From Bordetella pseudohinzii (GTDB lineage Bacteria > Pseudomonadota > Gammaproteobacteria > Burkholderiales > Burkholderiaceae_B), in the NCBI RefSeq assembly GCF_000657795.2, contig NZ_JHEP02000007.1:1-64000 (forward strand): a stretch of DNA of 64,000 nucleotides. The letters are read 5' to 3'. Shown piece after piece: positions 1 to 9,684 of the stretch. How positions within the stretch are numbered: position 1 is the stretch's first letter; each line of letters opens with the position of its first letter. The position numbers and the translations under genes were made by a program. The notes below the pieces were generated by a model that ran no database searches, had not been told where the DNA came from, and worked only from the letters and a program-made list of their open reading frames with translations.

Positions 1-777
1 CGCCGCGGCGGCACGCCCCTGGCGGTGGCCGAAAACGGCCGCGCCCTGGGCGTCATCGAACTCAAGGACATCGTCAAGCCCGACATCCAGCCGCGCTTCG
101 CCGAACTGCGCCGCATGGGCATCAAGACCGTGATGATCACCGGCGACAACAAGCTGACCGCGGCCTCCATCGCGGCCGAGGCGGGCGTGGACGACTATCT
201 GGCCGAGGCCACGCCCGAAGCCAAGCTCAAGCTCATCCGCGCCTACCAGGCCGAAGGGCGGCTGGTCGCCATGACGGGCGACGGCACCAACGATGCGCCC
301 GCGCTGGCCCAGGCCGATGTCGCCGTGGCCATGAATTCCGGCACCCAGGCCGCCAAGGAAGCCGGCAACATGGTGGACCTGGACTCCAATCCCACCAAGC
401 TGATCGAGATCGTGGAAATCGGCAAACAGATGCTGATGACGCGCGGCGCGCTGACCACGTTCAGCGTGTCCAACGATGTCGCCAAATACTTCGCCATCAT
501 CCCGGCGGCCTTCACCAGCGTCTATCCGCAGCTGGGCGCCCTGAACCTGATGGCGCTGACCACGCCGGCCTCGGCCATCCTGTCGGCGGTCATTTTCAAC
601 GCGCTCATCATCGTGATGCTGATCCCGCTGGCCTTGCGCGGCGTGCGCTACCGCCCCCTGGGCGCGGCCGGCCTGCTGCGCCGCAATCTCCTCATCTACG
701 GCCTGGGCGGCCTCATCGTCCCGTTCGCGGGCATCAAGCTCATCGACATGGTGCTGGCCGCGCTCGGCTGGGCCTGA
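1..777 (+). CDS. kdpB: Potassium-transporting P-type ATPase subunit B, C-terminal part (5' end outside window)
   Basis: Catalytic subunit of the KdpFABC high-affinity K+ uptake pump in the inner membrane, where it hydrolyses ATP to energise KdpA. The reading frame is open from base 1, so the N-terminus and the phosphorylated DKTGT motif lie upstream. The visible part has P-type ATPase hinge motifs ([30 protein letters not shown]), followed by the C-terminal hydrophobic segments. It is followed 12 bp later by kdpC, as in the usual kdpFABC operon. Identification is secure; only completeness is limited by the window edge. Confidence 0.97.
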   Translation, partial: RRGGTPLAVAENGRALGVIELKDIVKPDIQPRFAELRRMGIKTVMITGDNKLTAASIAAEAGVDDYLAEATPEAKLKLIRAYQAEGRLVAMTGDGTNDAPALAQADVAVAMNSGTQAAKEAGNMVDLDSNPTKLIEIVEIGKQMLMTRGALTTFSVSNDVAKYFAIIPAAFTSVYPQLGALNLMALTTPASAILSAVIFNALIIVMLIPLALRGVRYRPLGAAGLLRRNLLIYGLGGLIVPFAGIKLIDMVLAALGWA

Positions 778-789
778 ACGGAGATCATC

Positions 790-1374
790 ATGCAAACCAA
801 GACCACCGCTCTCATCCGTCCGGCGCTCACGCTGTTCGTGGCGCTGTCCCTGGCCACCGGCCTGCTCTACCCCTTCGCGGCCACGGGCCTGGCGCGCGTC
901 TTCTTCCCCGAGCAGGCCGCCGGCTCCCTGGTCGAGCGCCACGGCCAGGCCGTCGGCTCCAGGCTGATCGGCCAGTACTTCAGCGAACCGCGTTACTTCT
1001 GGGGACGGCCGTCGGCCACCGCGCCCATGGCCTATAACGGAGCATCCAGCGGCGGCTCCAATCTGGGCCCGACCAATCCGGCGCTGGCCGAGGCGGCCCG
1101 CGCGCGCGCCGAGGCCCTGCGCCAGGCCGATCCCGGCAACCCGGCGCCCATCCCGGTGGACTTGCTCACGGCCTCGGGCAGCGGACTGGATCCGCACATC
1201 AGCCCCGAGGCGGCGCGCTACCAGGCCGCTCGCGTGGCGCGCGAACGCGGCCTGCCGCTGGCCCGGGTGCAGGCCCTGATCGACCGTCATGTCGAACGCC
1301 CCTGGCCGACCATCCTGGGCCAGCCTGTCGTCAATGTGCTGGCCCTGAATCTGGCGCTGGATGCCGGCGTATAG
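790..1374 (+). CDS. kdpC: Potassium-transporting ATPase subunit C
   Basis: Small membrane-anchored subunit of the Kdp K+ pump that stabilises the KdpA-KdpB complex. The product is 194 residues, the usual family size, with one N-terminal membrane segment (about residues 8-32). It carries the family motifs FSEPRYFWGRPSAT and GSGLDPHISPEAARYQ, and ends with RPWPTILGQPVVNVLALNLAL. The start at 790 follows GGAGATCATC. The 3' end overlaps the proposed kdpD start by 14 bp, which suggests translational coupling. Confidence 0.96.
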   Translation: MQTKTTALIRPALTLFVALSLATGLLYPFAATGLARVFFPEQAAGSLVERHGQAVGSRLIGQYFSEPRYFWGRPSATAPMAYNGASSGGSNLGPTNPALAEAARARAEALRQADPGNPAPIPVDLLTASGSGLDPHISPEAARYQAARVARERGLPLARVQALIDRHVERPWPTILGQPVVNVLALNLALDAGV

Positions 1375-4129
1375 TAGGCGCGTTGCCTCTGAACAATCTC
1401 CCGACCCCATGGCCGAACCCGGCGCCGAGCGCCCCGATCCCGACCGCCTGCTGCAATCGCTGCGGCAAGCGGAACAGGCAGCGCGCCGTGGCCGCCTGCG
1501 CATCTATTTCGGCGCCTCGGCCGGCGTGGGCAAGACCTACGCCATGCTGGCCGGCGCGCATGCCCAGATGGCCCAGGGCGCCGATGTGCTGGCCGGCGTC
1601 GTCGAGACTCACGGCCGCAAGGAAACCCGGCAGCTGCTCGAAGGCCTGCCGCAGCTGCCGCCGCGGCAACTGCCCCACCGCGGCCGCATGCTGGCCGAGT
1701 TCGACCTGGAAGGCGCCCTGCGCCGCCGCCCCGGCCTGGTGCTGCTCGACGAGCTTGCCCACAGCAATGCGCCGGGGGCCCAGCACGCCAAGCGCTGGCA
1801 GGACGTGCAGGACCTGCTGCACGCCGGCATCGACGTCTGGACCACGCTCAATGTCCAGCATCTCGAAAGCCTGAACGAAGCCGTGGGCGGCATCACCGGC
1901 GTGCGGGTCTGGGAAACCGTGCCCGACGACATCTTCGACCAGGCCGACGAAATCATCCTGGTCGACCTCTCGGCCGATGAATTGCTGCGCCGGCTCAAGG
2001 ACGGCAAGGTCTACGTGCCCGAACAGGCGCGCCACGCCACGCGCAACTTCTTCCGCAAGGGCAATCTCATCGCCCTGCGCGAGCTGGCCCTGCGCCGCAC
2101 CGCCGAGCACGTGGACGAGGACGTCCAGGCCTATCGGCGCGACGCGGCCATCCAGCCGGTGTGGCGCACGCGCGAAGCCCTGGCCGCCTGCATCGGGCCA
2201 GACAACGACGCCGAACACCTGGTGCGCAGCGCGCACCGCCTGGCCCAGCAGCTCGATTGCGAATGGCATGCCATCACCATCGAGGGACTGCGGGTGCAGC
2301 CGGCGCCCGACGGCCAGGCCCGGCGGCTGGAACAGGCGCTGGCCTTGGCCGAAAGCCTGGGCGCGCATTGCGAAACCCTCGCCGGCGCCGACATGGTGGA
2401 GGCCACGGCGCGCTATGCGCGGCGCCACAACATCACCAAGATCGTGGTCGGCCGCGCGCGGGGCGGCTGGGCGCGCGCGCCCTGGCTGGACCGCCTGCTC
2501 ACCCCCGGCCGCCTGTGGCACGGCCGCGGTTTTGCCGAGCAGCTGGCGCGCGCCTGCCCCGATATCGACATCCTGCGCGTGGCCGCGCCCGCCCATGCGC
2601 CGGCGCCGCCGACCGGGCGCGAAGCGCCGGCGCGCACCGCGCCTCGCCGCGGGTCAGGCTATGGCTGGGCCCTGGCCTATTGCGCGCTGGCCACCGCCGC
2701 GTCGCAGGCCGCCTTTCCGCTGCTGCACCAGACCAATATCGTCATGTTCTACCTGCTGGCCGTGGTCGGCGTGGCGCTGCGCCACGGACGCGGCCCGGCC
2801 GCGCTGGCCTCGGTGGTGAGCGTGGCTTTGTTCGACTATTTCTTCGTCCAGCCCATCTCCTCCTTTGCGGTCTCCGATGTGCAGTATGTGCTGACCTTCG
2901 CCGTGCTGCTGGGCGTCGGCCTGCTCATCGGCCAGCTCACCGCGGGGCTGCGCGCGCAGGCCGAGACCTCGGTCAAGCGCGAGGCCGATGCGCGGGCGCT
3001 CTATGAGTTCGCCCGCGAGCTGTCCTCGGCCCTGCAATCCGAGCAGATCGTCCAGGCGGCCGACACCTTTCTGAAGGCGGCCTTCGACGCCGACAGCGCG
3101 CTCTACATCCTGGGCCTGGACGACCGGCTGCACCTGGCCGCCGCCTCCGGCGCGGCCGTCCCCGAGCCCGCGCTGGCGCAATGGGTCCAGGACCACGGCC
3201 AAGCCGCCGGCGCGGGCACCAGCACGCTGGCCAACAGCCCCCTGCTCTATCTGCCACTGACCGCGCCCATGCGCGTGCGCGGCGTGCTGGTGCTGCGCAC
3301 CGCGCGGCCGGTGGCCGCCTCGCCCACGGCCTGGCGCCAGGCGCAGGCCTATGCCACCCTGATCGCCATCGCCGTCGAACGCCTGCACTATGTGGAAGTC
3401 GCCCAGCAGGCCCTGCTCAATGTCGAATCCGAGAAGCTGCGCAACTCCCTGCTGGCCGCCGTCTCGCACGACCTGCGCACGCCGCTTACCGGCCTCATCG
3501 GCATGACCGAAACCCTGGCCCGAGGCTCGCCGGACGCGGCCACGCAGGAGCAGGCGCTGGCCATCCGCGACCAGGCCCGGCGCATGCACCTGATGGTGGT
3601 CAACCTGCTGGACATGGCGCGCCTGCAAAGCCATGGCGCGCCGCTCAAGCGGGAGTGGCAATCCATCGAGGAGCTGGCCGGCGCCGCGCTGGCCGCCATG
3701 CGCGAGACCCTGCGCGCGCATCGCTTGCGGGTGCTCCCGCTGTCGGACCTGCCGCTGGTCGAATGCGACGGTATCCTCATCGAGCGCGTCCTGTGCAATC
3801 TGCTGGAAAATGCCGCCAAGTACAGCCCGCCCGGCGGCACCATTACGCTGGAAGCCCAGGTGCGCGGCGAGGCCCTGCAAGTCAGCGTCACCGACCAGGG
3901 CCCGGGCATCGCGCCCGGCCGCGAAACGCTCATATTCCAGAAGTTCACGCGCGGCGAGCGCGAGTCGCCGCTGCCGGGAGTCGGCCTGGGCCTGTCCGTC
4001 TGCCGCGCCATCATCCAGGCGCACCACGGCCGCATCTGGGTCGAACCCGCGCCCGGCGGCCAGGGCGCGCGTTTTGCCTTCGAGCTGCCGCTGGGCCAGC
4101 CGCCCGCCATCGAGATCGAGGTCCCTTAA
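1361..4129 (+). CDS. kdpD: Osmosensitive K+ channel sensor histidine kinase KdpD
   Basis: Membrane sensor kinase that, with KdpE, switches on kdpFABC under K+ limitation or osmotic stress. The product is 922 residues. Domains in order: KdpD N-terminal domain with Walker A-like GASAGVGKTYAML (about residues 50-62); a universal-stress-type domain (about 270-400); a four-helix membrane block (about 435-530); a GAF-like region; a HisKA domain with SHDLRTPLTGLIG carrying the phospho-histidine (about 700); and an HATPase domain (ENAAKYSPPGG, DQGPGIAPG, GVGLGLSVC). An alternative start is ATG 1409 (MAEPGAERP), which would avoid the overlap with kdpC. Neither start has a strong ribosome site. Confidence 0.96.
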   Translation: MPAYSRRVASEQSPDPMAEPGAERPDPDRLLQSLRQAEQAARRGRLRIYFGASAGVGKTYAMLAGAHAQMAQGADVLAGVVETHGRKETRQLLEGLPQLPPRQLPHRGRMLAEFDLEGALRRRPGLVLLDELAHSNAPGAQHAKRWQDVQDLLHAGIDVWTTLNVQHLESLNEAVGGITGVRVWETVPDDIFDQADEIILVDLSADELLRRLKDGKVYVPEQARHATRNFFRKGNLIALRELALRRTAEHVDEDVQAYRRDAAIQPVWRTREALAACIGPDNDAEHLVRSAHRLAQQLDCEWHAITIEGLRVQPAPDGQARRLEQALALAESLGAHCETLAGADMVEATARYARRHNITKIVVGRARGGWARAPWLDRLLTPGRLWHGRGFAEQLARACPDIDILRVAAPAHAPAPPTGREAPARTAPRRGSGYGWALAYCALATAASQAAFPLLHQTNIVMFYLLAVVGVALRHGRGPAALASVVSVALFDYFFVQPISSFAVSDVQYVLTFAVLLGVGLLIGQLTAGLRAQAETSVKREADARALYEFARELSSALQSEQIVQAADTFLKAAFDADSALYILGLDDRLHLAAASGAAVPEPALAQWVQDHGQAAGAGTSTLANSPLLYLPLTAPMRVRGVLVLRTARPVAASPTAWRQAQAYATLIAIAVERLHYVEVAQQALLNVESEKLRNSLLAAVSHDLRTPLTGLIGMTETLARGSPDAATQEQALAIRDQARRMHLMVVNLLDMARLQSHGAPLKREWQSIEELAGAALAAMRETLRAHRLRVLPLSDLPLVECDGILIERVLCNLLENAAKYSPPGGTITLEAQVRGEALQVSVTDQGPGIAPGRETLIFQKFTRGERESPLPGVGLGLSVCRAIIQAHHGRIWVEPAPGGQGARFAFELPLGQPPAIEIEVP

Positions 4130-4133
4130 GACC

Positions 4134-4826
4134 ATGTTCGACTACCAACCCACCGTATTGATCGTCGAGGACGATCCCCATATCCGGCGCTTCGTCCGTC
4201 AGGCCCTGGAGTCCGAAGGCTGCGCCGTCTTTGAAACCGAGACCGTGCAGCGCGGCCTGGTCGAGGCCGGCACGCGCCAGCCCGACGCCATCGTGCTCGA
4301 CCTGGGCCTGCCCGACGAAGACGGCATGACGCTCTTGCGCGAGCTGCGCGGCTGGACCGAAGTGCCCGTGCTGGTGCTGTCGGCCCGCGCGGAAGAAAGC
4401 GACAAGATCGCCGCCCTGGATGCCGGAGCCGACGACTACCTGAGCAAGCCTTTCGGGGTAGGCGAGCTGTTGGCGCGCCTGCGCGTGCTGCTGCGCCGCC
4501 ACGCGCGCGGCGGCGCCGGCCAGGCCGCCGAGGCGCGGTTTGGCGACGTCCACGTCGATCTGGCGCGCCGCCTGGTCACGCGCGGCGGCCAGCCCGTCCA
4601 TCTGACACCGATGGAGTACCGCTTGCTGGCCGCCCTGCTTTCGCGGCGCGGCAAGGTCGTCACCCACCGCGAGCTATTGCGCGAAGTCTGGGGCCCCTCG
4701 CATGTCGAGAGCAACCACTATCTGCGCATCTACATGGGCCATCTGCGCCAGAAGCTGGAGGCCGACCCGGCCCAGCCAGCCTATCTGCTGACCGAGGTCG
4801 GCGTGGGCTATCGCTACGCGGGATAG
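4134..4826 (+). CDS. kdpE: Two-component response regulator KdpE
   Basis: OmpR/PhoB-type transcription factor phosphorylated by KdpD; it activates kdpFABC. The product is 230 residues. It has an N-terminal receiver domain (LIVEDDPHIRRF acidic pocket, phospho-acceptor Asp in IVLDLGLPDEDG, Lys in DDYLSKPF) and a C-terminal winged helix (LTPMEYRLLAALLSRRGKVVTHRELLREVWG). The start ATG 4134 lies 4 bp after the kdpD stop, so the pair is co-translated. This is the last gene of the kdp operon. Confidence 0.96.
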   Translation: MFDYQPTVLIVEDDPHIRRFVRQALESEGCAVFETETVQRGLVEAGTRQPDAIVLDLGLPDEDGMTLLRELRGWTEVPVLVLSARAEESDKIAALDAGADDYLSKPFGVGELLARLRVLLRRHARGGAGQAAEARFGDVHVDLARRLVTRGGQPVHLTPMEYRLLAALLSRRGKVVTHRELLREVWGPSHVESNHYLRIYMGHLRQKLEADPAQPAYLLTEVGVGYRYAG

Positions 4827-4964
4827 CAGGCCGGCCTTTTGCGCGTTCTTTGCGCGCCACGGTCATCCATGCGGTCAATCGCGGCTTCTGATGTTGACGG
4901 CATTTTTACGCGCATCGCGGCGCTTTATGCGCGCCGTTTACGCGGAGATTCCTATAGTGCGGCC

Positions 4965-5210
4965 ATGTCCCACTCTTTCCTGAACACCATGGCGACCCCC
5001 TGCTTGCTGATCCGCGTGGAAACCCCGCAACTGCCCTTGCTGCGCCGCGCGCTGCGCCTGTGCGGCGCGCCCAGGGGCGATTACCGCCTGGTCGAACATG
5101 GCCCGCGCATCGGCATCGCCCTGGCCGCGCGCGACCGCGCGCGCATGGAGACCCTGATGACGGGTCTGATGCGCCAGCTGCCTCGCGCCGAATTCGGCCC
5201 CCTGTGCTGA
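4965..5210 (+). CDS. Small protein of unknown function
   Basis: An 81-residue reading frame between kdpE and the DapA-family gene. I do not recognise a family. It has no signal peptide, membrane segment or cysteine motif; the central part alternates hydrophobic and charged residues (CLLIRVETPQLPLLRRALRL). A TATAGT hexamer at 4953 lies only 12 bp before ATG 4965, so it would give a very short leader. ATG 4989 is an alternative start. The frame also extends upstream to 4839, but that part is low-quality coding sequence. Reality is likely but not certain. Confidence 0.5.
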   Translation: MSHSFLNTMATPCLLIRVETPQLPLLRRALRLCGAPRGDYRLVEHGPRIGIALAARDRARMETLMTGLMRQLPRAEFGPLC

Positions 5211-5220
5211 GCGCCGCCTC

Positions 5221-6162
5221 ATGGACAAGACATTGCAAGGCATCTGGCTGCCCCTGGTCACGCCCATGCGCGCCGGGCGCGTCGACCTGCGGGCCCTGCA
5301 GCGGCTGGCGGCCTACTACCAGGATGCGGGCCTGGACGGTCTGGTGCTCTTCGGCTCGACCGGCGAGGGCAATCTATTGAGCGTGTCCGAGAAAGTGGAC
5401 ATGATCAGCGCGCTGCGCGCCGACCCCGGAGGGCTGCCCCTGGCCTTCGGCGTGGGCGGCGTGGACACCCGTGGCGTGGCGGCGCTCATGCAGCGTCTGG
5501 AGAAATATGCGCCGACGGCCTGGCTGGTCGCGCCGCCCTACTACCTCTGCCCCGGCCAGCAGGGCATGCTCTGGCACTACCGCGAACTGGCCTGGGCCAC
5601 GCGGCATCCCATCATTGCCTACAACGTGCCCAAGCGCACCGGCAGCGCGCTGACCGTGGCCACGCTGGAGCGGCTGCACGCGGAGCTGCCCGCCGTGATC
5701 GGCGTCAAGGAGTGCGATCCCGTGGCTCTGGCGGCGCTGCGCGGCCGCGGCAGCATGCCGGCCATCTGCGGCGAGGACATGGCGCTGCTGGAACACTGGA
5801 CTGCCGGCGGCCAGGCGGCGATCCCGGCCAGCGCGCATCTGTTCCCGGAACTGCACGTCGCCCTGCGCCGGCAGGCGCGGCAGGGCGACGGCCAGGCGGC
5901 CGGCGCGACCTTCGCCACGCTGCGGCACCTGATCCGCCTGCTGTTTGCCGAGCCCAATCCCGCGCCCCTGAAGAAAGCGCTGGCCTTGCAGGGCTGGATC
6001 GAGGACGAGCTGCGTCCGCCCATGATGCCGGCCAGCGAGGCGCTGGCCGCCCGCCTGCGCAAGGCCTTGTGCGGCCTCACATATTCCGGATCATCTGCTG
6101 GCCGAAGCCCGAGCACGACACCTGCACGGCGCCCGGCAGCAGACGCGCAAAATCATAGGTGA
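5221..6162 (+). CDS. DapA-family (dihydrodipicolinate synthase/N-acetylneuraminate lyase) aldolase
   Basis: Class I aldolase of the DapA/NanA superfamily, 313 residues. Seen in sequence: the phosphate/pyruvate-binding [12 protein letters not shown] loop (the TTGE site of DapA reads STGE), the catalytic tyrosine in [11 protein letters not shown], and the Schiff-base lysine in VIGVKECD. The C-terminal 20 or so residues (after [12 protein letters not shown]) look like random GC-rich sequence and run 86 bp into the 3' end of the convergent icd gene. The natural stop may therefore have been lost. The exact substrate cannot be read from sequence; true lysine-pathway DapA is possible, but other pyruvate aldolases fit too. 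Confidence 0.8.
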   Translation: MDKTLQGIWLPLVTPMRAGRVDLRALQRLAAYYQDAGLDGLVLFGSTGEGNLLSVSEKVDMISALRADPGGLPLAFGVGGVDTRGVAALMQRLEKYAPTAWLVAPPYYLCPGQQGMLWHYRELAWATRHPIIAYNVPKRTGSALTVATLERLHAELPAVIGVKECDPVALAALRGRGSMPAICGEDMALLEHWTAGGQAAIPASAHLFPELHVALRRQARQGDGQAAGATFATLRHLIRLLFAEPNPAPLKKALALQGWIEDELRPPMMPASEALAARLRKALCGLTYSGSSAGRSPSTTPARRPAADAQNHR

Positions 6163-7333
6163 CATGCTTGGACCGGATGGTCTTCTCCATGCTGGAGATG
6201 ATGAGGTCGGCGGCCTCGGTCCAGCCCATATGGCGCAGCATCATTTCAGCGGACAGGATTTCCGAACCCGGGTTGACGTAGTCCTTGCCCGCATACTTGG
6301 GCGCCGAACCATGCGTGGCCTCGAACATCGCCACGGAATCGGAGAGATTGCCGCCCGGCGCGATGCCAATGCCGCCGACCTGGGCGGCCACCGCGTCGGA
6401 GATATAGTCGCCATTGAGGTTGAGCGTGGCGATGACATCGCACTCTTTCGGGCGCATCAGCACTTGCTGCAGGAAGGCGTCGGCGATGCTGTCCTTGATG
6501 AGGATGTCGCGCCCGGTCTTGGGGTTCTTGAACTTGCACCACGGCCCGTTGTCCACCAGCTGGGCGCCGAATTCGCGGCGCGCCAGGGCATAGCCCCAGT
6601 CGCGGAAACCGCCTTCGGTGAACTTCATGATGTTGCCCTTGTGCACCAGAGTGACCGAGCCGCGGTCATGATCGATGGCGTACTGGATGGCTTTGCGCAC
6701 CAGGCGCTCGGTACCCTCGCGCGAGACCGGCTTGATGCCGATGGACGCGCTGTCGGGAAAGCGGATCTGGGTCACGCCCAGCTCGTCCTGCAGGAAGTCG
6801 ATGAGCTTCTTGGCCTCGGGCGTGCCGGCCATGTATTCGATGCCGGCGTAGATGTCTTCGGAGTTTTCGCGAAACAGCACCACATCGGTGTTCTGCGGCT
6901 CGCGCACCGGCGACGGCACGCCCTCGAAATAGCGCACCGGACGCACGCAGGCATAGAGGTCCAGCTGCTGGCGCAAGGCCACGTTCAGCGAGCGCATGCC
7001 GCCGCCCACCGGCGTGGTGATGGGGCCCTTGATGGACACGAGGTATTCGCGCACCACCTCCAGCGTCTCTTCGGGCAGCCAGGTGTCGCCACCATAGACG
7101 CGCGTGGCCTTCTCGCCGGCATAGACTTCCATCCAGTGGATGCGGCGCTTGCCCTGGTAGGCTTTGTCGATGGCGGCGTCCACCACCTTGAGCATGACGG
7201 GCGTGATGTCGGCGCCCGTGCCATCGCCTTCGATATAGGGGATGATGACCTGGTCCGGCACGTTCAGGCTGAGGTCGGGGTTGACCGTGATCTTCTGTCC
7301 CCCCTGGGGGATCTTGATATGTTGATACGACAT
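6077..7333 (-). CDS. icd: NADP-dependent isocitrate dehydrogenase
   Basis: TCA-cycle enzyme converting isocitrate to 2-oxoglutarate and CO2 with NADP+. The product is 418 residues, like the E. coli Icd dimeric type. Substrate-site motifs are visible: [15 protein letters not shown] with the regulatory serine, and [24 protein letters not shown]; the metal-binding part is [26 protein letters not shown]. The start was placed at [12 protein letters not shown] because ATG 7333 is preceded by GGAGAGTGGAGC; the longer frame upstream is not family-like. It converges with the DapA-family gene. Confidence 0.96.
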   Translation of the reverse strand: MSYQHIKIPQGGQKITVNPDLSLNVPDQVIIPYIEGDGTGADITPVMLKVVDAAIDKAYQGKRRIHWMEVYAGEKATRVYGGDTWLPEETLEVVREYLVSIKGPITTPVGGGMRSLNVALRQQLDLYACVRPVRYFEGVPSPVREPQNTDVVLFRENSEDIYAGIEYMAGTPEAKKLIDFLQDELGVTQIRFPDSASIGIKPVSREGTERLVRKAIQYAIDHDRGSVTLVHKGNIMKFTEGGFRDWGYALARREFGAQLVDNGPWCKFKNPKTGRDILIKDSIADAFLQQVLMRPKECDVIATLNLNGDYISDAVAAQVGGIGIAPGGNLSDSVAMFEATHGSAPKYAGKDYVNPGSEILSAEMMLRHMGWTEAADLIISSMEKTIRSKHVTYDFARLLPGAVQVSCSGFGQQMIRNM

Positions 7334-7491
7334 CGTGCTTGCTCCACTCTCCATTGACGCGCGTGCCCGCGGGCGCTGCGGCGCCGCCGGCGAACATGGA
7401 GTCATTCTATAGTGCAAACCGGGGGCCGGTCCGGCACGGCCCGCGCCAGGGGTAAAATATGGGCCTGCAAGCACTTTTCCCTGGCGTAACG

Positions 7492-7917
7492 ATGTTCAAT
7501 CCCTCGCGCGACCAAGTTCGCGAATTCTTTATCGAAACCTGGCGCAAGCATCGGGCGAGCGAGGTCCTCACGCCGCTGGAGTCGATGGCGCTGGATTGGA
7601 TGCTCGAACACCCCGAGTACCACGGCGATCTCGAGAGCCCGGAGGCCATGACGGCCGAATACCCGGTCGAGAAGGGGCGCACCAATCCCTTTCTGCACCT
7701 GTCCATGCATTTGGCCATCGCCGAGCAGCTGTCCATCGACCACCCGCGTGGCATCCGCGACGCCTACCAGAGGCTGGTGCGCCGCATGGATGCGCACCAG
7801 GCCGCCCATGAAATCATGGAGTGCCTGGGCCAGGTGGTCTGGGAAGCGCAGCGCCTGGGCGCGGCGCTGGACAGCGATGTCTACATCGACCTCATCCGCC
7901 AGCGCGCCGAGCGCTGA
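7492..7917 (+). CDS. DUF1841 family protein
   Basis: Cytosolic protein of 141 residues without known function. It begins [20 protein letters not shown] and has a charged, helical body with [16 protein letters not shown] and [19 protein letters not shown], which I recall as typical of the DUF1841 family of beta- and gammaproteobacteria. The start at 7492 (not the upstream 7459) is chosen because family members begin at this methionine. It converges with the cytochrome c pair, with 6 bp between the ends. Confidence 0.8.
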   Translation: MFNPSRDQVREFFIETWRKHRASEVLTPLESMALDWMLEHPEYHGDLESPEAMTAEYPVEKGRTNPFLHLSMHLAIAEQLSIDHPRGIRDAYQRLVRRMDAHQAAHEIMECLGQVVWEAQRLGAALDSDVYIDLIRQRAER

Positions 7918-7923
7918 ACCGCC

Positions 7924-8280
7924 TTATTTGTGCACGCTCAAGGGGCCGGGCAGCGAAGCCAGCCAGACCGTGACATTGGCGATGTCCTGATCCGATAGCT
8001 GGGCCGCGAACGCCCCCATGATGGGGTTCTTGCGCACATTGGCGGTGGCCGCGCTGCCCGCCGCGCCGCGCTTGTAGGCCTTGAGCGCGTGAGCAAGATA
8101 ATCCGCATGCTGGCCGGCCAGCACCGGATACTCCGGCTGCACCGAGTTGCGCGCATCCGCGCCATGGCAGGACGCGCAATTGAACTTCTCGAACACCGCG
8201 CGCCCGGCGGCCAGGTCCTGGGCCTGCGCGGAGGCGGCCAACAAGGAAGCGCCCGCAAGGGCAAGCATCAAGCGTTTCAT
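7924..8280 (-). CDS. Periplasmic class I cytochrome c, second of a tandem pair
   Basis: Single-haem c-type cytochrome of 118 residues. It has a cleavable signal peptide (MKRLMLALAGASLLAASAQA, cut near residue 20), the haem-attachment motif CASCH at about residues 36-40, and an axial methionine candidate in NPIMGAF. It resembles the small cytochrome c4/c5-like electron carriers that pass electrons to terminal oxidases. It lies 12 bp downstream of a homologous cytochrome gene on the same strand, so the two are a tandem duplication and probably one operon. Confidence 0.88.
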   Translation of the reverse strand: MKRLMLALAGASLLAASAQAQDLAAGRAVFEKFNCASCHGADARNSVQPEYPVLAGQHADYLAHALKAYKRGAAGSAATANVRKNPIMGAFAAQLSDQDIANVTVWLASLPGPLSVHK

Positions 8281-8292
8281 GGTTTGCCCCGT

Positions 8293-8646
8293 TTATTTGA
8301 GTTGGGAGTAGTACGCGGCCAGATCAGCGATATCCTGATCCGACAGGCTGCCCGCGATGGCGTCCATCGTCGGGTGGCTGCGCGCGCCTTTCTTGTACTC
8401 ATTGAGGGCCGCCTCGATGTACTTGGCGTTCTGGCCCGCAATCATGGGGACGTGGTACAGCTCGGGGAAAGAGGCCTTGTATCCGGGGATGCCGTGGCAC
8501 CCTATGCACATCGAGATCTTGTCCCGGGCATTCTGGACATTGCCGGCCGACGGCGCATCGGCGGCCCACGCGGGGCCTGAGATCGCACAGGAGGCTACTA
8601 CGGACAGCACATACAACTTGCACTTCATCGAGGTTCGCGACTTCAT
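8293..8646 (-). CDS. Periplasmic class I cytochrome c, first of a tandem pair
   Basis: Single-haem cytochrome c of 117 residues. It has an N-terminal signal peptide (KCKLYVLSVVASCAISGPAWA), the haem motif CIGCH and a later methionine in HPTMDAIAG as the likely sixth ligand. Its C-terminal half (LSDQDIADLAAYYSQLK) parallels LSDQDIANVTVWLASL in the gene just downstream, which shows the pair are paralogues. The start could be 8646 (MKSRTSMKC) or 8628 (MKCKLYV); neither has a clear ribosome site. Confidence 0.86.
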   Translation of the reverse strand: MKSRTSMKCKLYVLSVVASCAISGPAWAADAPSAGNVQNARDKISMCIGCHGIPGYKASFPELYHVPMIAGQNAKYIEAALNEYKKGARSHPTMDAIAGSLSDQDIADLAAYYSQLK

Positions 8647-8809
8647 TGGAGTGACTCTTGGAATGGCTGAAACGGGGCTGTGAAAGGCTTCGGGCCAAGC
8701 CCGGCCGCAAATCCAGGCGATTGTACGATAATTGTTGCGAAACCAAGCCTTTCGTCTTTCCGCCGCACAGGCGGGCTAACCCGCATAGCCTAAACCGAGT
8801 TTCGTCTCC

Positions 8810-9679
8810 ATGCCCCAATCCTCCACCGCCGCAAGCCCCGAACGCTTCGAAGGCACCGACCGCTACGTTGCCACCGATGACCTCAAACTTGCCGTCAACG
8901 CGGCGCTGACGCTGCAGCGCCCGCTGCTCATCAAGGGCGAGCCGGGCACCGGCAAGACCATGCTGGCCGAAGAAGTCGCCCGCGCGCTGGGCCGGCCCCT
9001 GCTGCAATGGCACATCAAGTCCACCACCAAGGCTCACCAGGGGCTTTACGAATATGACGCGGTCTCGCGCCTGCGCGACTCGCAGCTGGGCGACGAGAAA
9101 GTCCGCGACATCCGCAACTACATCGTGCAAGGCACTTTGTGGCAGGCCTTTGAAGCCGAGGAGCCGGTCGTGCTGCTCATCGACGAGATCGATAAGGCCG
9201 ACATCGAGTTTCCCAACGACCTGCTGCGCGAACTGGACCGCATGGAATTCCATGTGTACGAGACGCGCCAGACCATCGCCGCGCGCCACCGTCCCCTGGT
9301 CATCATCACCTCCAACAACGAGAAAGACCTGCCCGACGCCTTCCTGCGCCGCTGCTTCTTCCACTACATCCGCTTCCCCGAGCGCGAGACCATGCGCGAC
9401 ATCGTCGCCGTGCATTTCCCGCAATTGCGCGAGGATGTGCTGCGCGCGGCGCTAGACACTTTTTTCGCGCTGCGCGAAGCGCCCGGCCTGAAGAAAAAAC
9501 CGTCCACCTCCGAGCTGCTGGACTGGCTGCGGCTGCTGCTGGCCGAAGGCATTGAGGCCGAGCGCATCGACGCCCACGCCGCCGTCCCCATCCTGGCCGG
9601 CGCGCTGCTCAAGAACGAGCAGGATGTCCAGCTGCTGGACCGCCTCGCCAGCATGGCCCGCAACGCGCAACGCCGCTGA
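8810..9679 (+). CDS. MoxR-family AAA+ ATPase
   Basis: AAA+ chaperone-type ATPase of 289 residues. Walker A GEPGTGKTMLAEEVA is at about residues 44-58, Walker B VVLLIDEIDKAD, sensor-1 IITSNNEKDLP, and the arginine finger region DAFLRRCFFHYIRFPER. MoxR proteins work with a VWA-domain partner to mature or insert cofactors into target enzymes; here the partner is the next gene, 5 bp downstream. The pair resembles CoxD/CoxE of carbon monoxide dehydrogenase clusters, but no such enzyme is in the window, so the client is unknown. Confidence 0.9.
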   Translation: MPQSSTAASPERFEGTDRYVATDDLKLAVNAALTLQRPLLIKGEPGTGKTMLAEEVARALGRPLLQWHIKSTTKAHQGLYEYDAVSRLRDSQLGDEKVRDIRNYIVQGTLWQAFEAEEPVVLLIDEIDKADIEFPNDLLRELDRMEFHVYETRQTIAARHRPLVIITSNNEKDLPDAFLRRCFFHYIRFPERETMRDIVAVHFPQLREDVLRAALDTFFALREAPGLKKKPSTSELLDWLRLLLAEGIEAERIDAHAAVPILAGALLKNEQDVQLLDRLASMARNAQRR

Positions 9680-9684
9680 CCGAC

